DNA of 64,000 bases from Orientallactaga sibirica (GCA_036365145.1 JAEOAD010000029.1:21747001-21811000); one strand, 5' to 3'; counted from the stretch's first letter, positions 24,788 through 36,985 are shown. Made by a program: numbers and translations. The notes: generated from the sequence alone by a model not told the origin.

Positions 24788-24933
24788 GTTTTGTTTCAAG
24801 GTAGGGTTTCACTCTAGCCCAGACTCACCTGGAATTCATTATGTACTCTCAGGGTAGCCTTGAACTCATGGCGATCCTCCTACCTCTGCCTCCCAAGTGG
24901 TGGGATTAAAGGTGTGAGCCACCACACCCGGCC
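24788..24933 (-). mobile_element. B1 SINE
   Basis: It reads tcaaggtagggtttcactct to gagccaccacacccggcc, the reverse complement of a complete B1. Similar flanks (tggaaatgtt left, tggaaatatt right) suggest the target duplication. Confidence 0.9.
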
Positions 24934-24957
24934 ATGGAAATATTATTTAAAAATGGA

Positions 24958-25310
24958 GTCAGGCTGGAAAGATGGTTCCAACATTAAGAGCATATCCTGT
25001 GCATGTATGCTGGCATGAAGTGGGCTGATACTGCCAGGGTTTGAGTAACTAAATCACACATAAAATCATGGACTTGGCCATGTGGCCTATAACTCCAGTC
25101 CTACAAGGGAATAGAAACCTGAGTATAGCCTGAGCTTGAAAAAAACATTATAATCTCTAGAATCAGAGATTAGTATTGGCTCAAATAAGGGCAGTGGAGT
25201 GGGACACTCACAGTTCTTCTCTGGCCACCACAGCAAGCATATGCTGCCTCAAGCTAGCACTTGGGGCACCACATGACACACACACACATGCCAAACCATA
25301 CATGTACATA
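24958..25310 (+). mobile_element. B3-like SINE, diverged
   Basis: The head caggctggaaagatggttcc is followed by a long diverged body and a CA-rich end (cacatgacacacacacac). Confidence 0.5.
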
Positions 25311-25334
25311 CACATACATACACGCAATATAGTG

Positions 25335-25735
25335 AAAGGCTAAGGAGTTGGTCTAATGGCTAAAGTACTTGCTATAATAGCACAAATACGTAGGGCACAC
25401 GTAAAATACTGGGCATGTTATGGCACTTGCCTGTAATTCCAGCACTAGGGAGGTAGAGAGAGAATCCTCAGGAGGTCATTTCCCCAAATCCTCTGTGGTT
25501 TCACTTGGGGCCGGGGTGGAGTGCACTGCGTCTAGCTGAATTGTTAAACTCCAAGTTCTTTGAGAGTCTGTATCAAAAACTAAAACTAAAATGGAAAATA
25601 ACTGAAGACACATCATTGACCTCTCATCTCCACACACATGTTCACACATATGCATGTACAACATTACACATGTACTCACATACATATGAACATGCATAAA
25701 TATGCATGCCCAAACCATACACAAGCAAAAAGTAA
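25335..25735 (+). mobile_element. B3-like SINE, diverged
   Basis: The head ctaaggagttggtctaatgg is followed by a B1-like central phrase (gtaattccagcactagggag) and a CA/TG-rich end (25625-25720). Its 64- and 82-codon frames are low-complexity. Confidence 0.45.
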
Positions 25736-27000
25736 ACTGAATGAGGTCAAGCAGAGGGCATTAGTGGGCCCTTTAAGCCCACTTATATAGGGCTTAATGT
25801 TAGAAGGTAGAAAGGACATAGCATCTTCCTAGTGAATCAGGCTTACTCAGTATGCATGAAAAACTCACTTAATGAAGAGTGTCTTGGAGCACATCTATAC
25901 TGTGTTCTTTGGCAGTGTCCTAGGAGTCAGGAATAGGAAGTGTGTGACTGGAAGTCACAGATGGAAGCCACCATTCAAGGTATCAAGTAAGGAAAAAACA
26001 CCTCCAACTCAGCATATATTACATGTAAGTTCTGTTGGCTAGTGTCTAAGACTTAAACTCATGGAATGACCTGCAGAGTCTTCACACAGCAGATGTATAG
26101 ATAGAATCATTCCCCTCCCTAAAAAACTATGATGGCATAGGCAGTACAGTCAGTTCCCTGCCTCTAATCCCATAAATTTCCCTCACACTTCAGTCTGCAT
26201 GTCACTTTGAGTCATTTTCCCCTTTCACATAAGATGTTTATTTTACCTTAGTTCACTTACTTTAGAAAATGTGCTTTTGATTTGGAAGGAGAGGAGCGGT
26301 CTGAGCTCTGCCATGACCACAGTGACAAACTATTGATCATAGAAGTGAGAAATCCACTAATGGACACATTTGACAGTTTGTCTTTTTAGAGATGGCTTTT
26401 TGAGTTACTAAGATCAATTTCCTTCATTACCTGTTGTCAGGTACTCCTGCAAAATATTTTGGTTAGCTGTATTTTATTAGAGTTGATAGACCAAGCTGAA
26501 TGCAAGCCGTCTTTTTAGAGAAGCTAGGAAAAAGACGTGGTCATCTCCTGTTACTTTGGTAAAAAAGACGTGGTGATAATCATATAAGAAGCTGCCATGT
26601 CAGCGACGGATACAAAAGTCAACAGCAGGTCATACATTAAAGTGGAGACCCTATCACTTTAATCCTAGGATTGAAGTAAAGTGTAGGATTTCTGAATCCA
26701 TAAACTAGTAAAGAAAATCAGTTTTATCCAGTTGGCATTTTAAAAAGATAAGCATAATTGCGCCATTGGCCATGATATCAAATACTTTGAACATGTTTTG
26801 TTTCTCACTTGAAATGTATGGTAGAATTTTCTGTCCTCAATCAGCTTTTCTCATTATGGGAATTGTTCCTGTGAATGTTTTTGTTTGTTTGTTTGTTTGT
26901 TAGAAAATGTTAAGTTGATTTGCTATTTTACGTTGTAGCAAGTTCAAACTTAGTTTATTTAGCAGAAATTTATAAGATGCAAAACTTTGTATTGTGCTTC
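25736..27000. other. Unique intronic sequence, nothing recognised
   Basis: No repeat words apart from a GTTT run at 26881-26901; no coding signal. Confidence 0.55.
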
Positions 27001-27017
27001 TTAAAAATACTTTCCAT

Positions 27018-27212
27018 GGATAGAGGGATGGCTTAGTGGTTAAGGCGTTTGCCTGCAAAGACAAAGGGCCTAGATTTGATTCCCCAGAACCCACGTTAGC
27101 CAGATACACAAGGTGGCACATGTGTCTGGAGTTCCTTTGAAGGGGCTGGAGGCCCTGGCACACCCATTCTCTTTCTTCCTCTTTCTCTCTGTCAAATAAA
27201 TAAATAAAAGTA
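27018..27212 (+). mobile_element. DIP SINE (5' member of a DIP-B1 pair)
   Basis: The head ggatggcttagtggttaagg, the body with ccagatacacaaggtggcac and the tail aaataaataaataaaag are all present. It starts immediately after the left copy of the duplication ttaaaaatactttccat (27001-27017). Confidence 0.92.
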
Positions 27213-27361
27213 AAGCTGGGCATGGTGGTGCACACCTTTAATCTCAGCACTCGGGAGGCAGAGGTAGGAGGATTGCAGAGATTTCAAGGCCACTCTGAAA
27301 CTAAATAATGAATTCCAGGTCAGCCTGGGCTAGAGTGAGATCCTACCTTGAAAAACTAAAA

Positions 27362-27396
<35 letters not shown>

Positions 27397-27400
27397 AGTA
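27213..27400 (+). mobile_element. B1 SINE with (AAAT)n tail (3' member of a DIP-B1 pair)
   Basis: It runs from gctgggcatggtggtgcaca to gagtgagatcctaccttg and then about 10 AAAT units. The right copy of the duplication found before the DIP follows the tail (27401-27419, one or two extra A). Confidence 0.92.
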
Positions 27401-28122
27401 TTTAAAAAATACTTTCCATTTGCTTTTCTTTGTATTTACATTAAGCAGATTTGAGACCAATGATGCAAATACTACTTAAGTTTACTAATGACAGCTTTGA
27501 TACCACAATAACTTACAAGTATGCATACATATCCATAGTACGAAGACATCTAAGCTGGTTTAATAAAGTTTCTGTTAAATGAACTGGCTTAGAAAAAGTC
27601 TGTTTTAAATTTGTGAAAGTAATTAAAAAGAAAAACTAGAAAGATTCCCCCAGCAGTATATTAAATTTTATCAAATGAAATAGTAAATTGAATAAATCTA
27701 AAGCTTAGAGTTAAGAGAGCCAATTTCTGGTCTAGAGCATGCCCTAGTTAGCCAGGTGAGCTTGGACAAGTCCCTGTTTGTCCTGCATAGTGGCTTTCTA
27801 CAGTAGAGGAGCTGGAGTTCACCTGTAAGATCACAGCCAATATCTTTCAAATATATGTCAGAATTTAGAACCTGAAGTAGCCCGAGGTGTCTTATAACTA
27901 TCTTGCTTCCACAACATGCTAGAAACCAACTTTGTTCCCTCTAAAGCCAATAAGAACACCTTTCACATTTCTCTATATATATCCTTAAGAGGCATGCAAA
28001 AACAAATTATCACCCTGTTTTGAATAGTAGTAAGTCATCAGGTCTATGTCATCTGAAAACCTATAGGAATTTCGAGTTCATTTTTTTGTTACTTGTTCTT
28101 TCTGCAATACAAAAGTCAGTAT

Positions 28123-28285
28123 AGAGCCAGGCATGGTGGCACATGCCTTTAATCCCAGCACTCAGGAGGCGGAGTTAGGAGGATCACTGTGAGTTCGAGG
28201 CCACCCTGAGACTACAAAATTAATTCCAAGTCAGCCTCGGCCAGAGTGGTGAGACCCTACCTCTAATCCCCTCCCCCCACCAAAA
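28123..28285 (+). mobile_element. B1 SINE with target-site duplication
   Basis: It runs from gagccaggcatggtggcaca to an impure A tail. The flanks aaaagtcagtat (28111-28122 and 28286-28297) are identical. Confidence 0.92.
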
Positions 28286-28897
28286 AAAAGTCAGTATCAA
28301 AGGCAAAATAATAGAAACAATTAACACTGTACATCATCTCTAAATGAGTGTTCCTAAGAAGATAGGATGCTTTCTATCCTAAAGACCACAGCTGATTTTG
28401 GCATCTGCTAGAATTTAGGATGCATAACATCTTGGAAGATATTCGTAAGTTCAGGAATTTGTACATCAAATCCACCCATCTTACTCTATATTTCCTCTCA
28501 CCATATATCAATTTGTAGGAGTGAATCAAAGTATCCTCCACATTTCTGTTTGAGATAGTTGACTGTTACTGCTGCCTGTACCCTCATTCAGAATTAGATG
28601 GTAGCATTTTTGATGATCATATTAATATTTCCTATTTAGTCCAGATATAAGTTGTGGCATTGTCTCTTGCATTCCTCATCATATTCAAAAGTTTGTGAAG
28701 CCACATTTCAAGTACCAAGCCCAGTAACAGGCTGCTGACAGTTCAGTATGTTTTGATTTATGTCATGGTTTCAGAGAGAAAGGAGATACTGATTAGTAGA
28801 AACATTTATTGACTTACAAATTTAAACTAGACAACAGCATGTTCTTTGTCTAAAGAATTGTATTATATATTTTGGATTGTCAAAACTTTCAGTTTAA

Positions 28898-29044
28898 GCT
28901 AGAAATATGGTGGCACATGGATTTAATCCCAGCACTCAGGCAACACAGGTAGGAGGATCACTGTGAGTACCAGGCCGGCCTGAGACTTCCAGGTCAGTCT
29001 GGGCTAGAGCAAGGCCCTACCTCAAAAAATGAAAAAACAAAACT
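28898..29044 (+). mobile_element. B1 SINE
   Basis: It contains atttaatcccagcactcagg, gtaggaggatcactgtgagt and gggctagagcaaggccctac, with an A-rich tail. Diverged at the 5' end. Confidence 0.85.
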
Positions 29045-29045
29045 C

Positions 29046-31015
29046 TTTATATTTGGACAAAAGTTAATTTATTGACTGTTCCTTAGCTTGACAAACTCAT
29101 TTGTGGCAGGCTATTTTTTTTCATATAAAGTATTGGTTATGGTGTACTTACTACAAAAATAAGTTGTATATTTATTGTACAATGAATTTTGCATGCCCTT
29201 CACTTTATTTCATAAAAATATAAAATGAAACTTGTTTGTAGTCCTCTTTACTCCATTTTTTTATTAACCTTAGCACATCACTGCTTAACATTTTCAAGTT
29301 TACAGTTATTTTTAGTGCATTCTCGCTCAAGAGGATAATCCCCTTTTTTATGGAGTGTGGCTACTGCGACATTTATCAGGTCTTTGCAAAGGTCTCCTTT
29401 GTGAAGGGTGCCATATTGTACCTTGATATTCTCTCTAGCTATAACAACATAAAATTACCCTGTTCCTCCCCTCCTAACCCAGGGAAAGGATACAGCTGAA
29501 ATAATTAAAATCCATACGCTTAATGATCTGTGCCTTCTGCAAGGTGGCACATTACTGTCTCTAATGATGTTTAATAGCTCATAATGTTCAATACATTCAA
29601 TCATCAGTTACTGACACTTGTTCTACTTTTGCATACAGAACATATCTCCATAGAAAGAGAACTGCACTCAGTTATCAGCCCATGGTAATAAACACTGAGC
29701 TTGACCAAATGAGGATTCACGTTTGCTTTGGAGCTGCCAGAGCCCCTGAAGCAGGGCTGTGACCAGTACATATGTGGCTATAATGGGATTTTTTTTTAGG
29801 GAAACAGTTTTGATTGGCTGCTTTCATGTGCTCGGTCTCACAGCTGATATGGGTCTGTGTGTGACCAGACGTCTTTATTGAGATGTCAAGAGATGGGAGT
29901 GCTAGTACTCACCAGCCAGCCACTTGATACTCTGCAGCTCTGCAGGTTCTTCCCCACAGGGGATTCAGTCTTTATATGAAGATGAGTGTGGGGAGGTGCT
30001 AAGGACCAGAAATTCTTGATCTCACAATCATTCCAGGGACATTGGTGCCAACTGGTTTCTTTTTTTTTTTTTTTTTTTAACCAAAAAAATTTTTTTTTTT
30101 TTTACCAAATTGAATTCTTCCTCAGAGATTCCCTTGAGAAAATGAACAGTAAAGTCCACTTTACTTTCTGTCATTGTGTTTCATTGACATGGTTTGATGC
30201 AGCTTGTTTAATGGTTCTGTTTTATTAGATTATTTTATTGTTTATTGTTTTGTTAAAATCAAAGCAAGGAAGGTTTTCTTCTGACTGTTGCACAGTTAGA
30301 ACAAAGATGGGTAGCCTTGTTAGTGGTAGCAGGAGGTCACACTTTTGGGGATGTTCAGTGCTTGAAGTGTTTCTAGTTAGTGGCTTATTTTAATGCAGAT
30401 GTTCCTTGAGAAATACAAAGTTTTCTCATCATCAGGAGACCCAGAGAGAAATTCTGATGGTGGATTGCTTGAGACATAAGCAGCCTGGGATGAAGTGCAT
30501 ATCTTGCCTTTAATAATCTTGTTTCAAAAAAAGTGTTTTAGGACTTCCTCCTTCTGTAACTACTGCCTGTAACTACTGCCAGAGACGGAAGATGTTTCTT
30601 TAACCAGAACCTGCTTTTTTTCAACTAATACAGCGCTTTGGTACTTGCTGAACTCATAAACACAACTTTAAATAAAAAGGAGAGCAAAATGAATTTTCCC
30701 ATGGTGAGGTTCACTGAATTGGAATTTTATTTCACTTTAACCTCTTCTTCAGTATCAATTTTAGATGATTCAAATGGACAGTGCTAGGCAAGCCTTACTT
30801 TCTTCTTGCCAATGATATTCACTGAATAAGTGTATGCTTTGTCCAACTTATGATACATGGTAGTAGTCAGGAATATTAATGTGTTGCAATGATGGATTTT
30901 TAGTGGCCAAGCTTATACGATTGTGGAAGGGGTGAAAACTGAAATGTGTACTAGTGGATCAGTCACAAATCACACTTAATATACAATGAGGTACTTGTAG
31001 ACTTGTCCTGGATTA
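29046..31015. other. Repeat-free intronic block of about 2 kb
   Basis: No SINE, LTR or L1 words. It has two T tracts separated by aaccaaaaaaa (30059-30102) and several TAAT-type words at 29500-29600. No coding exon was recognised. It may be worth testing for conserved non-coding sequence, but conservation cannot be seen from one genome. Confidence 0.5.
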
Positions 31016-31019
31016 TCTC

Positions 31020-31138
31020 TATCCTTTCTCCCTCTCCCTCCCTTCCTTCCTTCATTCTTTCTCCCTCATCTCCTTCCTTCTATTCCTCCCTTTCTTCTTT
31101 CACCTTTCCTTCCTTTTCTTCCTTCTTTCTTCCACTCT
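31020..31138. repeat. Pyrimidine-rich CT low-complexity tract
   Basis: About 120 bases almost all C or T on the + strand, mixed TTCC, CTTT and TCCC words. Confidence 0.9.
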
Positions 31139-31645
31139 AGTTTCTTATGTTCTACAAACCAAATAAAATAGTTTGTTAATCCTCAACTTCTATTCTAAGG
31201 CTATTTATAAACAAACACATCTAATGAAAAAAGTGGAGTGTTGAAGATTAGTTTTAAAGAACTGTTTGTAAATACATAGACTATAGGCTAGGCTGGTATT
31301 AAATATTCACTCTACCCATCCCATTCTTTGACCTTAGTCAGGTCATCTTCCCTTTCTCTTATCTCTTATCTTTTAAAAAAAAATGATGGCAATGAGAGAA
31401 CTGACTTCAGCATACTCTCTTCAGCAGTGAGTTGACACAGGTAATGGTCTCTTAATAGAACTTGATGTTCTGACCCTTTCACAAGAGAACAGCTCTTATA
31501 ATAGATGGGAGAGAACCAGCAGCAGAAATGATTGGGGATGACACATTGAAACAGAAAGGTGCAGTTCCCATGGAAGAGACCCAGGGCAAAACATGTCCCT
31601 GGGGGAGGCTTCCAATGAGCTGTTTCTACCACAGTCCATTTTGTA

Positions 31646-31686
31646 AAAAAATATTTTATTTATTTATTTTTTTGAGAGAGAGAATG

Positions 31687-31730
<44 letters not shown>

Positions 31731-31884
31731 AGAATGGACCTTCCAGTGACTCCAGCCACTGCAGATGAACTCCAGATGCATGCACCCCCTTGTGCGTCTG
31801 GTTTACGTGAGTCCTGGAGAGTTGAACCAGGATCCTTTGGCTTTGCAGGCAAATGCCTTAACCACTAAGCCATCTCTCTAGTCC
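31646..31884 (-). mobile_element. DIP SINE with expanded (GA)n
   Basis: The tail complement (tattttatttatttattttt) is followed by a GA run of about 18 units (31692-31727), the body (gaactccagatgcatgcacc) and the head complement (taagccatctctctagtccc). The GA run is an expansion of the normal CT stretch of the SINE. Confidence 0.93.
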
Positions 31885-32769
31885 CTCATTGTTTTTTAAA
31901 ATCATGGATAAACAATAGTACCTCAGTTTAAGTCTTAGGATTTGAGAGAGGCCCCAGACTATCTGAAAAGTGGCTTACCTTGATGCTAGTCTCAAGTGTG
32001 CAGTGTTTCAAATCCTTGGGCAGTAATGAAGTCTTCTTTCTCCTTGTCTAAGGGCCTGGGGCCAGCCTACCTCAGGACAGGATTTTCAGTGGGCACTTGA
32101 GATAAACTTATATGGATCTTTACAGTCATCTCTCAACATGCTTAGTATGGGACAACTTACCAATCCAGTCTCTCTTACATCTCCACTAGCGGAACCATCC
32201 TGGATGAAAATATTCGTGCAATTATTTGCTTACACACTTCACTCAGAGGCTTTCAGCTACAGCAACACCCACTCACTGATCCCTCAGTACATCAACCACC
32301 TCTGCATGTCTCTCATCCTAGGAGAACTGGCTTCTCCCAAAACAGGAGCAAGGGATAGGAACAAGGTGGCGAGAGCACCCAATAAATTGCCATTTCTAAT
32401 TTTCTCCACCTTGGCCATTTCTTACCATTTCAATTTGTCTTATACTAAAGGAAGATAAAACTTGGCTAACCAGAGCAATATTTTGACTCTTGAATGGCTG
32501 TTGTACTGCCTTTACTCTTTATAAAATGATAAAACATTCAGAAGTTGGTCACTGTCTGCTTAATTACTATTTTAAAATTCAATTTAAAAATTTAAATTTA
32601 AAAAAGGGTTTTTTTTTTTCTTTCTCTTCTCTCTTCTTTTCTTCTTCTTCTTTTTTAATGGCCTTGTTGTTATGTGGCCTAAGTAGTAGAACTGGTCAAG
32701 GCTCAAGGAAACTTCTGGTCAGGTATTGTAGCTCTTTAACTTATTTTCTTCTGCCAAGTTATATCGTAG
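31885..32769. other. Unique intronic sequence, nothing recognised
   Basis: A 106-codon frame (32138-32458) matches no family I know and has no exon context. A T-rich stretch lies at 32608-32650. Confidence 0.5.
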
Positions 32770-32770
32770 T

Positions 32771-32803
32771 GGCCTGAAGAGATGTCTTAGTGGTTAAAGT
32801 GCT
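32771..32803 (+). mobile_element. DIP SINE, 5' part, split by an LTR
   Basis: The head ggcctgaagagatgtcttag leads to ggttaaagtgct, where the LTR interrupts. The SINE resumes at 33152. Confidence 0.88.
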
Positions 32804-33151
32804 TGTGGTGGTTTGACTCGGGTGTCCCTCATAAACTTAGGTATTCTGAATGCTAGTCTCCCCAGATGATGGCAATTGGAAATTAAAGCCTCCTAGAGGC
32901 AGAGTATTATTGGGGGCTAGACTATGGGTTTTATAGCCAGTTTCCCCTTGTTAGTGTTTGGCACACTCTCCTGTTGCTATTGTCTACCTTATGTTGGCCA
33001 GGGGGTGATGTCCACCCTCTTCTCGTGCCATCTTTTTCCCTGCCTTCATGGAGATTCCCCTTCAAGCATGTAAGCCAAAATAAACCCCTGTTTCGCACAA
33101 GCTGCTCTTGCTTGTATGATTTCTGCCAGCAATGTGAACCTCACTGCAACA
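32804..33151 (+). mobile_element. Solo LTR, MaLR-like, 348 bp, with perfect 5-bp target duplication
   Basis: It begins TGTGGTGGTTTGACTC and ends CTCACTGCAACA. The 5-base flanks gtgct (32799-32803 and 33152-33156) are identical, and both lie inside the DIP head. It has a poly(A) signal (gccaaaataaacccctg, near 33080). It is the same family as the LTR at 1-320. No internal sequence, so it arose by LTR-LTR recombination or is a non-coding MaLR remnant. Confidence 0.93.
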
Positions 33152-33345
33152 GTGCTTGCCTGCAAAGCCAAAGGACCCAGATTTGATTCTCCAGGATCCA
33201 TGTAAGCTACATGCACAAGGGGGGACATTTGTCTGGAGTTTGTTTGCAATGGCTGAAAGACCTAGTGCACCCATTCTCTCTCTCTTTTGCTCTCTCGCCC
33301 TCCCTTTATGCCTCTTTCTTCTGCTCTCAAATAAATGAATTTAAA
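33152..33345 (+). mobile_element. DIP SINE, 3' part, after the LTR
   Basis: gtgcttgcctgcaaagccaa continues the head exactly where 32803 stopped. The body and a tail (ctcaaataaatgaatttaaa) follow. Confidence 0.9.
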
Positions 33346-33474
33346 AAAAAATTTAAATTACATTGTAAATTCTGTATTGCTCTGTAGGATCCATTTTTCA
33401 GGCTTTTTAAAGATTTGTACCTCAAAGAAAATATGTATAAAAATTTATAGTTTACTATTAAAATAGAACAAACA

Positions 33475-33570
33475 GTTGGATGCAGTGGTGTATGTAGCCA
33501 GCATAGGCCACATAGCAAATTTGAAGCCAGCTGGGACTGCATGAAACCTTATCAAGACAGAGAGGGGAGA
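33475..33570 (+). mobile_element. B1/B4-like SINE fragment
   Basis: gttggatgcagtggtgtatg and gaagccagctgggactgcat resemble a B1 with an internal deletion. Weak. Confidence 0.4.
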
Positions 33571-34129
33571 TGGGAAATTTTTTTATGTAAAAAAAACTTT
33601 ATAGTTGTTGTTTGTCCCCTTGTCACTCTTGTGCTGTTGTTAATTTTTCTTTCCAGCTTGTGGCGGCAGTTTTAGGAGATCAAAGTCTTTCCCATGGAAA
33701 CACTGTTCCAGTTAGAACAATGATGAATTAAATTAATTTGGATTATAATACACATACATGGAAGAGACAGGGTTCTGTTTCCCTTTCTTCACTACCCCGC
33801 TTGCATTGTTTCTCATCTAATTATTATAGAAAAAACAGGTTCCTGAGAAATAGCTAATTTTATCCTGATAAACATGCCTATCATTTTGTAATACAGATTT
33901 CTGTTTTTAACTCAGTAATCCTAAAACTCCAGGGGTATAAGTAACATTAAACTGATAGCAGCTTTTACATTCCGTTCCCTTTGGAATTTTTAAAAAGCAC
34001 ATTTGTATCTGCTGAAATGAAAATGAACTTTTGGTTTTAATTTAAACTGAACACAATTACCTTCTATTTATCTTAGAATGCATTTAGAATTTATCCCAAG
34101 TTTTCCATTTACAAAGTCTTATTTGCTGA

Positions 34130-34270
34130 TGTTTTCTTTCCTCTTCTCATCTTCCTTTATTCCCTCCTCCTTCTTTCTCTCTTTTTTTCCTCTCTCGGAC
34201 CTTCTCCTGTCTTCTTCTGTATTCTACTCCTTCTGTTCTTTCTTTCTCTGTTTTTCTTTGCTGTTTCTCA
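34130..34270. repeat. Pyrimidine-rich low-complexity tract
   Basis: Mixed CTTC/CTTT/CTCC words over about 140 bases; long frames on both strands here are compositional. Confidence 0.8.
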
Positions 34271-34299
34271 TGGACCTTCTCTGCACTCCTAATAATAAT

Positions 34300-34440
34300 T
34301 ACATGTATCAGGGATTGGAGGGCACCTTTGGCGTGGGTCCAAGTTCTTGTGTCTTTGAACAGAGAATTAAGTACAGACAATGGCAGCAGAGCCAGGGATA
34401 CTTTATTAGGGAGAAAAAAAAGTTACCCTCCCAAGGGCCA
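34300..34440 (-). other. Possible LTR end (R/U5-like) remnant
   Basis: On the - strand ccctaataaagtatccctgg carries a poly(A) signal. Then come gctctgctgccattgtctgt and ctgttcaaagacacaagaac, an arrangement like an LTR R/U5. No ends or duplication were found; the flanking 34440-35000 could be the rest of the LTR. Low confidence. Confidence 0.3.
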
Positions 34441-34499
34441 AAGAAAAGTAAACAGCAGCAGGGAGAAATTGAGTAAATAAATGACCCCACCGTACAAAG

Positions 34500-36190
34500 A
34501 GTCAGGGCATTTATGTTACCTTAGCAAGAGTTGTTGGCTCATTTGCAGTTTTGGGCATTTTCATGCCTGTTCTGTCTGTTGTATATAGTTCCTCATTCAT
34601 GTGTGACATGTTTCCACCCAGGAGTGAGTGTTTTAGGATTGTATTGAACCACAGATTGTTTCTGAGCACTCTTGGGTTTTGCCTGTATTATTTTGCATAG
34701 GAGGTGGGTTTGGGGATAGTACATTATAGGAATAATTGGCCTTCCTCTGCCAATTTTTTTTTTCTAATTTATCAGCTTTTACATAAGACTTTCCTGATCT
34801 TACACTTTGCTCCATTGTTGGCCTCACCAGTAGTGACTGCTGTGGGCCCCAGCTTGATCATATTCTCCTAGGAGCTCAACACTGACATCCATCTCACCCA
34901 CTGGTTTTGAAGCTTTACTGGCCTTCATTTGCATGAAGTAGTGTTGTTCTGACCCACTATATGAAAATCTGAATAGGAAAATCCACTTAGTAAAGTTTGG
35001 TTTCTTCAGTAATGTTCAAGCCTCCATAAGCTAGGCTGTCTTTCTAGGGTCCTCCCTCCTACAAGTAGCTTTACTCTCTGAACTCACTTCACCTTATAGA
35101 ATGGGCTTATCATAGATGATATATTCTTTTTCAAGAACCCAACAACATAATACATGTTCTTGTACACTCACATTCCTCAAATAGAAAAAAGAAGTCACTG
35201 CACAGTTTTAAATAAATATAACATTAATTGGGAGAAATATATTACATTCTGCTCTGCCTTACCCACCCCCTTGTAGTTTTATTTTTTTCCTTTGTGTCAG
35301 GATAAATTATTGATTGCCCAGATTCAAATGCTATCATTGCCTTTATCTAAATAACCTAGATTTTGATTAATAGGTGGTATGTCATCAGTATTACTAAAAT
35401 ATTGAATAAAGTGTTTTATCATAAATTAATCAGTCCAATTAACTGTACTCCTCATGTTTATTGAAAGGTTTACGTTGCTATATACAGGGCAATAGGAAAC
35501 TCTGTTTATGCTTCTTTCCTGCCCTCCTATCTCCCATGGACATGCAACTCATCATAGTTGGTCACCTTCCTTTGTTTGCCACTCCTGGGTTCCCTCTGTG
35601 CAAATGTACTTGACTCCAGGGTCCTTACTACCCATCATCAATTCCACCTTCTCTTTTGTCTCCGCATCCAATCAGTCCTTAAATCCTTTGGTTATTCAGA
35701 GAAATCCTTGACTATGGCTGCCTCATGTATAATGTTCTTACTTGTTTTTCCTACTACAGGCCTCATCATTACTCTGACTGTAAGTACGTTGGTCCTACTA
35801 CTCGGGTTCTCTGTCCTCGTCATATCTCCTCTGGTTTACTTTATGTGATGTAGCCTAAATATTCCTGCAAAAAATCTATTAATGTTATTCTCTACCCAAA
35901 CTACAGTTCACATATCTTATGTGGTATTCCAAGTTCTAAAGTTTCTCCCAACCCTATCCTCATGAGTCTTTCCATGGAGCCAGTTCCCTCACTCAGCCTG
36001 GGTCTGCTAGTTTCAGAATCTGTGTTCCCTGCTGCGCAGGGTGAAAGGACATCTCTTTGCAAATGGAAGAGCAATGCCACCATACTCATATAAATGAGTT
36101 TTCATTGTTTCCTCTCTGTTACTCACATTCTTTATCACGTGTCTTATGACACTTTATTGCTGTATTTTAATCTTTTTATAATTAGTTTAT
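34500..36190. other. Intronic sequence, nothing firmly recognised
   Basis: No SINE or L1 words; a few 60-96-codon frames without family resemblance. Confidence 0.5.
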
Positions 36191-36194
36191 GAGA

Positions 36195-36415
36195 GAGAAA
36201 GAGAAAGAGAGAGAATTGGTGCACCAGGGCCTCCAGCCACAGCAATTGAACTCCAGATGCCTGTGCCACCTTGTGCACATGTGAGACCTTGCAAGGCTTG
36301 TGTCACCTTGTGTGCCTCACTTATGTGGGACCTGAAGAGTCAAGTATGGGTCTTTAGATTTTTGCAAGCAAGCACCTTATGGGCTAGGCCATCTTTTATA
36401 AGCCTTCTTTCTCAT
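36195..36415 (-). mobile_element. DIP SINE, long-form variant (first of a tandem pair)
   Basis: GA-rich tail part, then gaactccagatgcctgtgcc. An extra stretch of about 35 bases (containing gtgagaccttgcaaggcttg) comes before the head side, which is shortened (gggctaggccatc). Confidence 0.75.
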
Positions 36416-36423
36416 GAGACCAT

Positions 36424-36626
36424 GAGATCACATAGCAGCAGCAAGATAGAATTGGCACACCAGGGCCTCAGCCACTGCAATGGAACTCCGGACTGTGCCA
36501 CCTAGTGTTCATGTGAGACCTTGTGCTTGCATCACCTTTGTGCACCTGGATCAACTGGACATCAAACATGGGTCATTAGGCTTTTCAGGCAAGCGCCTTA
36601 ACCACTAAGCCATCTCTCCAACCTAC
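36424..36626 (-). mobile_element. DIP SINE, long-form variant (second of a tandem pair)
   Basis: Same order as the copy before it, with the extra words gtgagaccttgtgcttgcat, and an intact head complement (taaccactaagccatctctc). Confidence 0.8.
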
Positions 36627-36675
36627 CAGCAATCTTTATAATTCCAAGTCTAGTATAGAATCTAATGTATCAAAT

Positions 36676-36985
36676 CTTTTCTTTGCTGGGAGATGGCTTA
36701 ATAGGTAAAGTACTTGTCATGTAAGCATGGTGGCATTAGTTCAGATGCTCAGTACCCACATTAAATGCTGGGCATGTTGACATATGCTATAATCTAAATG
36801 TTGATGGTGCAGAGATAGGAATGCTGGGGATGGCTGGATTGCTAGTCTAACCAAATCATTGAATGAGCTATAGGTTCAATGAGAGGACTTGTCTCGAAAA
36901 CATGCACATACACACATGCGGATATAAATATATTATGTACATGCAACACACTTGTGCGCATGCACACACACATGCATCGTGTTTA
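36676..36985 (+). mobile_element. B3-like SINE
   Basis: The head gctgggagatggcttaatag is followed by the B3-typical phrase ctataggttcaatgagagga and a CA-rich end (36900-36975). Confidence 0.65.

Noticed and set aside
31664..31852. Short frames sharing PAKPKDPG-like wording (also near 33156 and 55802)
   Set aside because: The same residues recur because each lies in a DIP SINE; SINEs do not encode protein.
32138..32458. 106-codon + strand frame
   Set aside because: No known motif, no splice sites that fit, and no neighbouring exon of the same strand and gene.
34078..34476. 132-codon + strand frame
   Set aside because: The first two thirds is a pyrimidine-rich low-complexity tract giving Phe/Ser/Leu; no motif or exon signals.
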